Shown here piece by piece: positions 37,900-47,995 of a stretch of 64,000 nucleotides of DNA (within the stretch, counting starts at the first letter, position 1; the number at the start of each line of letters is the position of its first letter). A model generated the notes under the pieces. It saw only the letters and a list, made by a program, of their open reading frames with translations. It was not told the DNA's origin and ran no database searches. This DNA is from an uncultured OM182 clade bacterium (GTDB taxonomy: Bacteria > Pseudomonadota > Gammaproteobacteria > Pseudomonadales > Azotimanducaceae), in assembly GCA_902567095.1 (NCBI GenBank), contig CACFLG010000001.1, positions 1-64,000 on the forward strand, given 5' to 3'. The position numbers and the translations under genes are program-made.

Positions 37900-39444
37900 T
37901 TAAATTTCGTTCTCTGCCCTTTTGAAATTTTTTCTGAATATTATCATGCCAACTGGTGTCAATAAGCCTATTAACCCTATCCAAACCCAAACCATATAAT
38001 GAAATGGATAGCCCTCTACGCTTCCCGAAGGCAAATAAGTAGCAAGCAAGATGCCGGACATAGGCCCAGCCAAGAATTGCCCTAAAAATAAGGGTAGGTA
38101 AGAAAGCGCAATGTATGACCCTTCCTTCTCTGGGGGTGCGATTTCTGCCGTGAATTGCATCAGTCTTGGAGCCCAAATTGCCTCCCCTACACTGAAGAAG
38201 AAAATAAACATAACTAACGATAGATAAAATGGGTCCCAGCTAACCCTTGGAATGTCTAACCAGCGATCAAAGACAATTAAACTGAAACTCGTGTCCATAA
38301 GAGGAAGAAGGAGTTCTGGAGGAGCAGTAGCAATCCAAATAGATAACGCTGATACGGAACAACCAAGAAGAAGCATCGAGTAACTGCTTGCTCGAGAGGT
38401 TAAAACAGAGAATAAAGGAGTAAGGAACACTATCACAATGGGGTTTAATACCGCGTAAAGATTTCCAACCTGTGCTCCATCACCGAACAGACGAATTCCA
38501 TAAGTCGGAAAGGTTAATAAAAAATGAAGAGACACAATCCTAATGAAAGTGACAATCGCCAGTGCAGAAATAAATATCCAGAACCGCCTCTCTCGAGAGA
38601 CTAGGTAAAGTAGTTTGCTGGTCTCTTTGGTTGCCTCCGAGATTTTTCTGCCCATTTCTGAAAATAGCGGTTTGACGTCTCGTGCCTTATTTTTCAGCAA
38701 GCGAATCCCTGATTCGGTCATTTCGATGTTGTCACGCATCAACGAAATCACAAGTATCTGGGGTAGGGTCAATATTAATGCTATGGCGATTAGCAGCTGA
38801 TAAATCGAGACTTCTCCAGCTATAGGTAAGTTAGCGACTAACGAATAGTCACCATAGGTTCCTCTAAAATAATCAAATATCCATCCGCCAGCGGCGAATC
38901 CAAGATTTAATAGGGTGTAGTACAAACCGAACGCAAGCGTGGCCCCAGAAGCAGTCGTAAAACGCTTGAGCGCTACTAAGAGAACGGGTCCAGAGATGGC
39001 GACGCCAAAAGCCAATGGAAGGAAACCAAACACAGAAATTAAGATTGGGTTTTCAAATATCGGGAGGGTTAGCCTCCCGATAATTAAGCTGACGCAACCG
39101 ATAAGCAAAGTTTGTCTGATCCCGATGACGTCGCAAACGGCTCCAACGACCATAATTAGGCCAGATATCATTACCATCCAGATGCCTACGTACGTTCCAG
39201 CACCGATGTCGGTCAAACCTACGTCATGACTAAGATAAAGGGCAAAAGTTAGCATTCCAAGTCCGAAGGCACCGTACTCAATGAACTTGACAAAAAGAAC
39301 TAAGAATAGTTCTCGCGGAGAACCTCGAAGTCCTTGAAAATAAGAACGTAAAATTCCCAGAAAGCAAAAAACCAACATTAGCATTGCGATACCTAAAAAG
39401 GCATCTAATCTATCGGCGTCGGTTCCTAAGAATTTGCTTAACAC
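37900..39444 (-). CDS. MFS-type transporter
   Basis: 514 aa with about 12 hydrophobic helices; LSHDVGLTDIGAGTYVGIWMVMISGLIMVVGAVCDVIGIRQTLLIG. Confidence 0.75.
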   Translation of the reverse strand: MLSKFLGTDADRLDAFLGIAMLMLVFCFLGILRSYFQGLRGSPRELFLVLFVKFIEYGAFGLGMLTFALYLSHDVGLTDIGAGTYVGIWMVMISGLIMVVGAVCDVIGIRQTLLIGCVSLIIGRLTLPIFENPILISVFGFLPLAFGVAISGPVLLVALKRFTTASGATLAFGLYYTLLNLGFAAGGWIFDYFRGTYGDYSLVANLPIAGEVSIYQLLIAIALILTLPQILVISLMRDNIEMTESGIRLLKNKARDVKPLFSEMGRKISEATKETSKLLYLVSRERRFWIFISALAIVTFIRIVSLHFLLTFPTYGIRLFGDGAQVGNLYAVLNPIVIVFLTPLFSVLTSRASSYSMLLLGCSVSALSIWIATAPPELLLPLMDTSFSLIVFDRWLDIPRVSWDPFYLSLVMFIFFFSVGEAIWAPRLMQFTAEIAPPEKEGSYIALSYLPLFLGQFLAGPMSGILLATYLPSGSVEGYPFHYMVWVWIGLIGLLTPVGMIIFRKNFKRAENEI

Positions 39445-39689
39445 TGGTTATATTCATGCGTTGAGAAGTGACTTGGCCATGCTCAATGAGTCTGATTCAG
39501 TTGTCAAATAACCTTTCTCGCCATAAGCATGCAGTTATCACATGCCTGTATATATCGAAAGCTTGGTTTGGTCTATCTTAAGTGCAAGAATGAGAAACTC
39601 CATTTTATTATTTTGGATTGAAGCAAAAAGATTGAAGCTTACTGAAAATATAGCGGGTCTTGTCATAAAACCTTGGTGAGAATTTGTAA

Positions 39690-40790
39690 ATGGATCGGAC
39701 CAATTTAGAAAAAGAAGTTTTTTTGCCCGGAAAGTTGGGTAACCCAAAAATGCGGATTGAAGATGATCCAAGGCTAGATCCACGACTTTTAGCTGCCATG
39801 AGGAAATATGGCCTGCTCGAGCAAAGTGGGCCGTTGCCGGTAAGTGTAAATTCATCTGTTCCGGATCTCATAGATTTCTGCAATCAGGCTGAAAAGGGTT
39901 GGGAGGAAGAAAACGCGAAGATATATGCGGACGTCAAACCTAATCCTGAAGTCTCGGTAAAGACAGTAGTTATTCGGGGTGTTGATAACAACGAAATTAA
40001 ACTCTTTGTTCATAGGCCAAAGGGTAACGATAGAGACCTGCCCGGAATTCTCTATCTGCATGGAGGTGGAATGGTTATGCTCTCCACCACCGGACCCATT
40101 TATCAGCAGTGGCGAGATGAGTTGGCTTTAGCAGGGCTAGTAAGTGTGGGTGTTGAGTTTCGAAATGCTGGGGGGAAACTGGGACCGCATCCTTTTCCGG
40201 CGGGCCTTAATGATTGTGTTTCTGCATTGTCTTGGATGCATAAGAACAAACGATTTTTGAAGGTATCTGGGATAATACTTTCGGGAGAGTCTGGAGGAGG
40301 AAATCTAGCAATCGCGTCTTGTTTGAAGGCAAAGGAAGCTAATATCTTGACTCATGTCCAAGGTGTTTATTCTCAAGCTCCTATTTTGGCAAACGCGTAC
40401 ATCGATAAAGATCCGACTATCCAATCTTTATTCGAATGCGATGGTTATGCAGGAATGGATTTAGCGCTAGTCGCGGCCTTAACTAAACTTTATGATCCTC
40501 AAGAAATATTTACCTCCGACCCTTTAGCCTGGCCCCTCTGCGCCAACCAAGATTTATTGCGGGGGTTGCCGCCGCACCATATTTCGGTTAATGAACTCGA
40601 TCCGCATCGCGACGAAGGAATTGCTTATGTTCGAAAATTGCTCGACGCCGGGGTAGAAGCTTCGAGTAGGACGATTAATGGCACCCATCATGTAGCCGAC
40701 ATGAAGTTTCGTAAGGAAGCTCCTGACATATTTTTTGATACTATAGGAAGTATTAAGAGTTTCGCAGACAGAGTTTCGAGAGGTGTTTAA
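39690..40790 (+). CDS. alpha/beta hydrolase, HSL-type esterase (paralog of 36763-37860)
   Basis: LYLHGGGMVMLSTTGPIYQQWRDELA, ILSGESGGGNLAIAS; full-length similarity to the 36763 product. Confidence 0.88.
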   Translation: MDRTNLEKEVFLPGKLGNPKMRIEDDPRLDPRLLAAMRKYGLLEQSGPLPVSVNSSVPDLIDFCNQAEKGWEEENAKIYADVKPNPEVSVKTVVIRGVDNNEIKLFVHRPKGNDRDLPGILYLHGGGMVMLSTTGPIYQQWRDELALAGLVSVGVEFRNAGGKLGPHPFPAGLNDCVSALSWMHKNKRFLKVSGIILSGESGGGNLAIASCLKAKEANILTHVQGVYSQAPILANAYIDKDPTIQSLFECDGYAGMDLALVAALTKLYDPQEIFTSDPLAWPLCANQDLLRGLPPHHISVNELDPHRDEGIAYVRKLLDAGVEASSRTINGTHHVADMKFRKEAPDIFFDTIGSIKSFADRVSRGV

Positions 40791-40809
40791 GAATGTTTAG
40801 AAACTCGAT

Positions 40810-42060
40810 CTATTTGGCCTTTATTCTTACAGGCAAACTCTTTAAGCCCGTAACAAAGTTTGACTCCATCATTTTTGGTTTTCCGTTAAGTTCAATCTTC
40901 TTAACTTTAGAGAAGAGTGTCTGATAAAGAAATTTCATCTCAAGCTTTGCTAGAATATTCCCGAGGCAGTGATGGGCACCGTGCCCGAAAGCAAGGTGAC
41001 GGTTTGGTCTTCTGTCAGCGATAAAGTTAAACGGTTTTTCAAAAACATCTTCATCTCGGTTCCCTGATGGGTAGAGAAGCATTAGGGCGTCGCCTTTTTT
41101 GATACTCGTGTTTCTAATATTGTAATCCATGGTTGCGTGCCGCATGAAATGTTTTACGGGGCTTGTCCAACGGATGGATTCGTCTACCGTAAGAGATAAA
41201 TCAATCTCTCCGGCCATCGCTTTTTTCATTTCGTTTGGGTGCTGCAGCATGGCGAGGAGACCACCGGCTGAAGCTGAGCTGGTTGTATCATGGCCTGCTG
41301 TTGCAATGATGACGTAATAAGAGACAGTTTCAAGTTCTGTTAATTGTTTCCCATTTACAGTTCCATTTGCGATGACGGATGCGACATCGTTTGAAGGTTT
41401 CGCTCGGCGTTCTTCGGTGATTCCTGAAAAATAAGAGAAATAATCCGCAATTGTCATATTGGTGTTATTTTTTTCTGAGGCAACTCGTTGCATCTCGGGA
41501 TCGCTGTCTCCTAACAGTTCTTGGGTTAGCTTTAACATCAACCCTTCGTCTTCTTCAGGAATGCCTAAAATCATCATAATAACTCGGAGTGGGAACCAGA
41601 CGGCGACATCTTTGACAAAATCAATCTCCTCACCTTTTTCGAGCATCTCCTCAATAATGTCATTTGCTAACTGTTTTACACGCTCTTCAGAATTTTTTAA
41701 GTTTTTCGGTAGAAACCATTCTCTCGTGAGGGCCCTGAACCCAGCATGCTCTGGCTCATCCATATGGATAAGAGTTTTTAACCAGGGACCGGTTTCCTCA
41801 AGAATTTTCTCGGTTTCTTTTGTTTCGAGGACAGAGTTAAGTGTGTTCTCAAAAATGCGGTTCTGCCGTTCGATCTCCAAAATATCGCTGTGCTTGCTTA
41901 TTGCCCAGAAAGGCTTATATTCGTCGGCTTGGATGCATGGCAGTGTGTCCTGCTGACGCATTTCCAAAGTTAACTCGTGGTAGTAATCCTCGTCTGCAAA
42001 TGTCGATGGCTTTACTATATCTTCGTATCGCATGAAGCGTTCCTGACGTTGAGTTGCCAA
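40810..42060 (-). CDS. cytochrome P450
   Basis: Heme-binding FGHGAHHCLGNILAKLEMKFL; I-helix ATAGHDTTSSASAGGL; ESIRWTSPVKHFMR. Confidence 0.93.
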   Translation of the reverse strand: MATQRQERFMRYEDIVKPSTFADEDYYHELTLEMRQQDTLPCIQADEYKPFWAISKHSDILEIERQNRIFENTLNSVLETKETEKILEETGPWLKTLIHMDEPEHAGFRALTREWFLPKNLKNSEERVKQLANDIIEEMLEKGEEIDFVKDVAVWFPLRVIMMILGIPEEDEGLMLKLTQELLGDSDPEMQRVASEKNNTNMTIADYFSYFSGITEERRAKPSNDVASVIANGTVNGKQLTELETVSYYVIIATAGHDTTSSASAGGLLAMLQHPNEMKKAMAGEIDLSLTVDESIRWTSPVKHFMRHATMDYNIRNTSIKKGDALMLLYPSGNRDEDVFEKPFNFIADRRPNRHLAFGHGAHHCLGNILAKLEMKFLYQTLFSKVKKIELNGKPKMMESNFVTGLKSLPVRIKAK

Positions 42061-42100
42061 TTTATTCCCTATTTATCGAACCTTTAATGAACATGTCCTT

Positions 42101-42853
42101 TCAGGAGAAAGCGCTGATTAGAACCCACACACCGAAGAGTGGCGCAATCATGTAAACAATGGTGGTAAACGTTTGCTCGGTCTCGCTGAGAGAAATTTCG
42201 TTGATATCAGGAAGGCTTAACAAGAGTGTAATCCTAAGCATTAGTGAATAGATAAAAACTGTATACAAAATAGCAAAGGCTGGTCGAACCCCATCTGGAT
42301 CGTCAACAAAACGCAACATCAAAATTAGTCCCACGACTGCGGCGACAACCGCGATGCCATGGATCAATCTTAGAACCTTGAAATAGCTTTCATGCCCGAA
42401 AAATTGGTTCAATAGTGCGAGTAACAGGAGGCCACCAAACACCACCACAATTGAGCTTGTATCAATAAAGGGCCCGATACCTGCCGCTGCGTTCATAGCC
42501 ATAGCGGTTAGTCCCAAGAAAGCAATCCCAGCAATCGTCGGCAACCCTATGCCCTCTGGTTTTGCAAGATCTTCGCTTTCCTTGTTAGAGAGCATGTAGA
42601 GCGGGCCTTTCAAGATGAGAGCATACAGAATAGGCAAAAAGACAAGCTGTAATTTGGGTACGAGCTCGCTAGCGCTCTCAAGATTCTTCATAACGCCGAC
42701 TATCCCAATGAACATGCCGAGGAGCGCTACATCAAGTACTAATTGATTGGATACATTTATCGCTTTTTGAAAGTTTCTGGTTGCGATAACTGCTAACAAA
42801 ATGGGTGAGAGAGTCCATACAAGGCTTGCGGGATCAAACAGATTCATAAACAT
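42101..42853 (-). CDS. multi-pass membrane protein, unknown function
   Basis: 250 aa, many hydrophobic helices. Confidence 0.6.
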   Translation of the reverse strand: MFMNLFDPASLVWTLSPILLAVIATRNFQKAINVSNQLVLDVALLGMFIGIVGVMKNLESASELVPKLQLVFLPILYALILKGPLYMLSNKESEDLAKPEGIGLPTIAGIAFLGLTAMAMNAAAGIGPFIDTSSIVVVFGGLLLLALLNQFFGHESYFKVLRLIHGIAVVAAVVGLILMLRFVDDPDGVRPAFAILYTVFIYSLMLRITLLLSLPDINEISLSETEQTFTTIVYMIAPLFGVWVLISAFS

Positions 42854-42960
42854 TGGCTACGTGTTTTTTTTCTTAAAACCCAAATAAATCAGAAACTAAC
42901 AAAAAAAGCAAAAGCGAGAGAAATGGTCGCAATTGGGAAGATATAACTAGGGTGGATGAC

Positions 42961-42985
42961 GCGGACCTCTTATAAAGAGGTCCGC
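42961..42985. terminator. strong stem-loop downstream of glnII (terminator or 3' stabiliser)
   Basis: GCGGACCTCTT-ATA-AAGAGGTCCGC, perfect 11-bp stem; no T tract on the minus strand. Confidence 0.55.
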
Positions 42986-43000
42986 GATTTATTTAAGAAG

Positions 43001-44011
43001 TTACGACAGCGCTTCTTTCGTCGTCTTGACTATAGCAGCTGCGACTTTATATGGATCAGCATTTGAGGCTGTTCTCCTGTCTTCAAGTCGGCCTTTCCAA
43101 CCATCCTGAACCGTGCCTACAGGTATGCGTATTGATGCTCCCCGGTCAGAAACTCCGTAACTAAACTCATCGATGGACTGAGTTTCATGTTCGCCTGTTA
43201 ATCTCTGATCATTATCTGCCCCATAGACGCTTATATGACGCTCGATATTTTTTCCAAATTCCTCGCAGATCTTAGTGAAGGTTTCTTCCTTTCCTGAATC
43301 TCGCATCAGTCCATTTGAAAAATTTGCATGCATTCCCGACCCATTCCAATCCAATTTCCCAAAAGGTTTCGGGTGCCAATTAATTGAGTATCCATATCTT
43401 TCACCAGTTCTCTCTAACAAATACCTAGCTACCCAGGTTTCATCTCCCGCTTGCTGAGCGCCTTTTGCAAAGACTTGGAATTCCCATTGGCCAGCTGCTA
43501 CTTCTGCATTGATGCCTTCCACGTTTATGCCCGCCTCCAGACAAAGGTCCATGTGGTCGTCTACGCAATCGCGTCCAAAAGCATTGGCTGCTCCGACAGA
43601 ACAGTAGTAGGGGCCCTGTGGTCCGGGGAACCCTCTTTGTGGAAATCCTGGTGGTAGATTTGTATCGATATCCCAAAGAAAATACTCCTGCTCAAAACCG
43701 AACCAAAAATCGTCGTCGTCATCGTCGATAGTAGCTCGCCCGTTTGAGGGGTGCGGTGTTCCATCCGCATTTAGGACTTCGGTCATGACAAGAAAGGCAT
43801 GTCTCCTATCTGGGTCTGGATAAATGGCCACTGGTTTAAGTAAACAGTCCGACGAACTTCCATCCGCTTGCTCCGTAGAACTCCCATCGAAAGACCACAT
43901 AGGACATTCTTCCAATGTTCCCCCGAAATTATCCCTTACCTGTGTCTTACTTCGCAGGCTCTGAGTGGGCGCGTAGCCGTCAAGCCAGATATACTCGAGT
44001 TTCGCTTTCAT
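43001..44011 (-). CDS. glnII: glutamine synthetase, eukaryotic-type (GSII)
   Basis: LEYIWLDGYAPTQSLRSKTQV, PMWSFDGSSTEQADGSSSDCLLKPVA, FGFEQEYFL, PQGPYYCSVGA, NWNGSGMHANFSN. About 336 aa. Confidence 0.92.
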   Translation of the reverse strand: MKAKLEYIWLDGYAPTQSLRSKTQVRDNFGGTLEECPMWSFDGSSTEQADGSSSDCLLKPVAIYPDPDRRHAFLVMTEVLNADGTPHPSNGRATIDDDDDDFWFGFEQEYFLWDIDTNLPPGFPQRGFPGPQGPYYCSVGAANAFGRDCVDDHMDLCLEAGINVEGINAEVAAGQWEFQVFAKGAQQAGDETWVARYLLERTGERYGYSINWHPKPFGKLDWNGSGMHANFSNGLMRDSGKEETFTKICEEFGKNIERHISVYGADNDQRLTGEHETQSIDEFSYGVSDRGASIRIPVGTVQDGWKGRLEDRRTASNADPYKVAAAIVKTTKEALS

Positions 44012-44310
44012 GATATGGTTTTTCTCCTTTTTTCAAACTAGAGGCGGGTGGATCTTAATGCTAAGACACATTCTCCCAGTATGGAAATTACAAGTTTTTT
44101 CCTTAAGTAAGGAAGAGCAATTTTTATGCCACTAGTTTAAATTGGTAAGCCATTGTTTTGCATAATTTTAAACTGGGCGTACGAGGTAAACACGCACCAA
44201 AAAAGTGCTTTAAAATATAAACTGCAAGAATAACGCACCAATATAAGGCAAAAACGGCGTATGTGTAAATATTTGAGAGGATTTCCGGAACTTAGAAGGT
44301 GTAAAAGATT

Positions 44311-45201
44311 ATGATTAAAGAGGATGCTCCAATAAGAACCCAACGCTACAGCGGTTTCGCGACAGACAGCACTAGATGGGATGATTTTAGACACCGCGAT
44401 GACGATATTTTTATTTGCACTCCTTGTAAGTGCGGGACCACCTGGACCCAAGCCCTCTGCGCTTTATTGATCTTTAAAAATCCAGAGCATCAAAAAAAAC
44501 CTGCAATGATTTCACCGTGGATAGATGCTCAGCTCATGCCTCTGGAATCGATGAACGCAATGCTAGCCTCCCAAAATCACCGAAGATTTATGAAAACTCA
44601 TACGCCCATTGACGGGATTAATTATTATCCTGCCTCGACTTACATCGCAGTCTACAGAGATCCAAGAGACGTCTACTTTTCACTTCGAAATCACATTCAG
44701 AATATGAATATGGACGTTCAGTCCGAATGGTTGGAAGAGGATGTCAGCGAGAGTTTTAGAAAATGGTCGGTCGCGCCTCATGTTGCGGGCGCGAGTGAAC
44801 TCTTTACTTTGTCTGAAATGGTGTATCACTATAAGAGTTTTCTTAATTTCAAACATTTGCCTAACATTCATTTTTTTCACTTCAGTGAGCTAAAGAGAGA
44901 CCTTTTGGGGCAGATGCAAAGGTTAGCCGGTGTCTTAAATATTGAAATTGATGCTGACTTATTAGAACAACTAGTCATCGCTGCCGGTTTTGAATCTATG
45001 AAAGATAAGGCTTCACAATACGTCCCAGCATCGGGAATGCAGGTTTGGAAGAGCGAAACAAAGTTTTTTAATCGAGGTGATGCTTATCACTGGTCAGAGT
45101 TGAAGCAAAAGGATCTTGAGATTTATGACAAGGCAATCTCTCAGTTAATCGGAAGAAAGGACATTGAATGGTTGGAGCACGGACCGACTATAACTATATG
45201 A
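44311..45201 (+). CDS. sulfotransferase family protein (PAPS-dependent, cytosolic type)
   Basis: FICTPCKCGTTWTQALCALL (5'-PSB loop variant), YIAVYRDPRDVYFSLRNH (3'-PB). Confidence 0.82.
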   Translation: MIKEDAPIRTQRYSGFATDSTRWDDFRHRDDDIFICTPCKCGTTWTQALCALLIFKNPEHQKKPAMISPWIDAQLMPLESMNAMLASQNHRRFMKTHTPIDGINYYPASTYIAVYRDPRDVYFSLRNHIQNMNMDVQSEWLEEDVSESFRKWSVAPHVAGASELFTLSEMVYHYKSFLNFKHLPNIHFFHFSELKRDLLGQMQRLAGVLNIEIDADLLEQLVIAAGFESMKDKASQYVPASGMQVWKSETKFFNRGDAYHWSELKQKDLEIYDKAISQLIGRKDIEWLEHGPTITI

Positions 45202-45336
45202 GTTGATTCGCTGTAGTTAGGAAAACCGGTAAACAGTAAATACATAATTGTCTTCTAGCAAAGTTTCTGAGATAGTTATCTCACGAAAAACCGTCCTCGT
45301 TAGTAGACAATAATTTTTAACAACACGGAATAAGCG

Positions 45337-45723
45337 ATGTATAGAACCAGTTTAATGAAAATATTCTTACTCTTATCTTTTGTCTTAGGCTCGTCGACTT
45401 TGCTTGCAGCGGAGACCTATCTAACTGACGGCAAGGGCCCGTCAGGCAGCGACGTAAAAATTTACATTTCTAAAATCCCGCAGCTTAAATACCCCAGAAA
45501 GGCTCTCCGACTCGGTGTAGAAGGGTACGTCAAATTAGGCTTCGACGTTAGTGAGAACGGAGATTTGGTAGATCTTCGCGTCGTGGATGCAAAACCGAGA
45601 GCTTTGTTTGATAAGTCAGCAATGCAATTTATGGGCGGAATGAAATTTTTGTCCCCGAAGGAGGAAGGGAGCTCTGTTAGGGCAAGAGACGCAGAATTCA
45701 CTGTGAAATTTCAACTGAATTAG
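45337..45723 (+). CDS. short exported protein with TonB C-terminal-like domain
   Basis: Signal peptide; PQLKYPRKALRLGVEGYVKLGFDVSENGDLVDLRVVDAKPRALFDKSAMQFMGGMKF. Confidence 0.75.
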   Translation: MYRTSLMKIFLLLSFVLGSSTLLAAETYLTDGKGPSGSDVKIYISKIPQLKYPRKALRLGVEGYVKLGFDVSENGDLVDLRVVDAKPRALFDKSAMQFMGGMKFLSPKEEGSSVRARDAEFTVKFQLN

Positions 45724-45739
45724 CCGAGAGATTTCATAG

Positions 45740-47995
45740 ATGACAATTAAAACCACAATAGTACTCATAATTCTTGCTGGATTCTGCCTTGTTTTCGGGG
45801 CTAACTTTTATTCATCCAACTTGCTCAACGAAGCAAATCAGGAGTATAGCTCAGATAACAGTCTCCAGAGCTACACATCGGCTTGGTTCAGCAACATGGA
45901 TATTCAATTTGAAAATAAATTACTGATTTATGATCCTTTTGAGGGAATGGCCGCGAATGCGGACCTTTGGGATGCAGAGTTGGACAGCTTCAATGGGACC
46001 GATCGTGCTAACCCGCTCTTCGAGGCTCTTCAGGGAAAAGATGCGGAATCCGCCGAGGCGCTTTTCGGCAAGATTTTCTCTGACCCGATTTTTGAAGAAC
46101 AAATTACTTTTGCTGTCGCTTATGACCGAAGAGGTCTTCAGTTGTATTGCGAGTCGAGCCTTTATGTGGTGGGCGTTGATCCATGCTCTCAGTCTGCTCA
46201 ACCAGATTACTTCTTAAACTTTGGGTCATTTGTGAAGTCCTTGGATGATGGGTCGTCTCGGAGCGTTATAAAGATAAAAGACCTGTCTAACGAAAAACCC
46301 GTTTCCATCAACGATACCTTAGCCTTCTCCTTAAAAGATGAAAATGAAAAAGCTATCGCAGTAATAGTTTTGGGTCGAAATGTGATCGATAGTCTCGAGC
46401 AATTTTCCGAAAATTTCGAGATTGAAACAGCGATAGCTTTGGACGACAACGCCTTGACTGTCTACGACTATTACGAAGAAGAAAAGCCAGAAATATTGAA
46501 GAAGTTAGTTCGAGTCGGTTTGGATCACGGGACGGCCAATGAGGTTTATCAGTACAGTTTTATTGATGAGGCTTCTTCATATCAAATTACCTCGATCCCG
46601 TTTAGCAAAAGTATTCGAGCGAGTGACCTCAGGATACTCATATTCGCAGACCAGGCAGAGTTAATTACGTCTCTAAATGATACGGAAAAACAGACGATCA
46701 TATTCTTCTTATTTTTAACTGTCTTGATTACTGTAGTAGTTTTCCTAGTAACCTCTGCGTCTTTCAATAGAATCACAGGAGCTATTCAAGTCTTAGAGAA
46801 GATGGCTGATGGTGATCTTTCAGCAAACACGCAAAAGGCACGATCAATTTTCAGCTCCGATAGAGATGAGGTAGGAAGGCTCCAGAAATCAATAGAGAGT
46901 TATCGCCAGCATCGGATAGAAGCAGAGGAAGACCGAATCAATCGAGCAAAGCGTCGCGACGAACGTGATGAGATCATGTTTGAGAAGATGACATTGTTGT
47001 CAGATCAGCTAGAGGGCCAGTCAAAGGATATGTTGTTGACTGAAATATCGGAAATGAAAGACGCTCTTTCAACCGGCGACGACGAGACAAAGGAAACGGC
47101 GTCAATAGAATTGATGTCCAGGGCTTTCTCTAAAATGTCAGATGAGGTGAATGCTCTCATCGCCGCCCGAACGCATGAGCTTGTTGAAGCGAGGGACGAG
47201 ATCAGCAGCTCGATTCGTTACGCAGCGCGATTGCAAAATGCTCTATTACCCAAATCTTTCCCGGGCGACTTTACGATTAATGTGGAATGGAGGCCAAGAG
47301 ATCTTGTAGGAGGTGACATATATTTTGTTAAAGACTTTCCTGACAAAGTGTATATAGCGGTCGTAGACTGCACAGGACATGGAGTGCCGGGCGCCTTCCT
47401 TTCTATAATCGCTAGAAGCCAATTAGAAAAAGCAATCGATGAAGAGAATTATCAAAGTGCTGGTCAGTACCTTTCTCTGGTCAATGATCTCTTAAGGGAA
47501 ACGTTATCAAAAGCAGATCAGAGCAATGTAGGAGAAGAAGGTTTTGATGGCGGGGTCTGTATATACTTCAGGAAAGAACAACGGCTCGAGTTTGCTGGAG
47601 CTAAGGCATCAATCTTTAACGTCGACTCTGTTAAAGCGGATGAAGTTGCTGGAGACAGGAAATCCGTAGGGTCAACACGAATGGCAAATGACTTTCAGTT
47701 CACGACGCACGTGATAGAAAAAAATGAAGGAGCCTTTGTCATGCTAACCGACGGAATCACGGACGTGATGAGCCCGGAAGAGAGACCTATCGCGTTCGGT
47801 CGAAGGAGAGTTCTGAAGATTCTCCGAGAATCAGTTAATACATCGCCGGGTAATATAGTCAGCAATATAATGACTAGCGTTGATCTGTATAGAGGAGGCG
47901 AGCCGCTCCGAGACGACCTAACCTTGCTCGCATTTTCTATGAACTCAGGGAATGATGTTCCTGAGGCAGGCAACGCAGTAGGAGACAAAATATGA
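45740..47995 (+). CDS. siaA: SiaA-like transmembrane sensor with HAMP and SpoIIE/PP2C phosphatase domain
   Basis: Two TM segments (IVLIILAGFCLVFGANFY; IIFFLFLTVLITVVVFLVTSASF), HAMP, PP2C motifs WRPRDLVGGDIYFV, VAVVDCTGHGVPGAFLSII-type, LTDGITDVM, RDDLTLLAF. Confidence 0.85.
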   Translation: MTIKTTIVLIILAGFCLVFGANFYSSNLLNEANQEYSSDNSLQSYTSAWFSNMDIQFENKLLIYDPFEGMAANADLWDAELDSFNGTDRANPLFEALQGKDAESAEALFGKIFSDPIFEEQITFAVAYDRRGLQLYCESSLYVVGVDPCSQSAQPDYFLNFGSFVKSLDDGSSRSVIKIKDLSNEKPVSINDTLAFSLKDENEKAIAVIVLGRNVIDSLEQFSENFEIETAIALDDNALTVYDYYEEEKPEILKKLVRVGLDHGTANEVYQYSFIDEASSYQITSIPFSKSIRASDLRILIFADQAELITSLNDTEKQTIIFFLFLTVLITVVVFLVTSASFNRITGAIQVLEKMADGDLSANTQKARSIFSSDRDEVGRLQKSIESYRQHRIEAEEDRINRAKRRDERDEIMFEKMTLLSDQLEGQSKDMLLTEISEMKDALSTGDDETKETASIELMSRAFSKMSDEVNALIAARTHELVEARDEISSSIRYAARLQNALLPKSFPGDFTINVEWRPRDLVGGDIYFVKDFPDKVYIAVVDCTGHGVPGAFLSIIARSQLEKAIDEENYQSAGQYLSLVNDLLRETLSKADQSNVGEEGFDGGVCIYFRKEQRLEFAGAKASIFNVDSVKADEVAGDRKSVGSTRMANDFQFTTHVIEKNEGAFVMLTDGITDVMSPEERPIAFGRRRVLKILRESVNTSPGNIVSNIMTSVDLYRGGEPLRDDLTLLAFSMNSGNDVPEAGNAVGDKI

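Noticed and set aside
41459-41956. Plus-strand 165-aa ORF
   Set aside because: Antisense to the P450 CDS.
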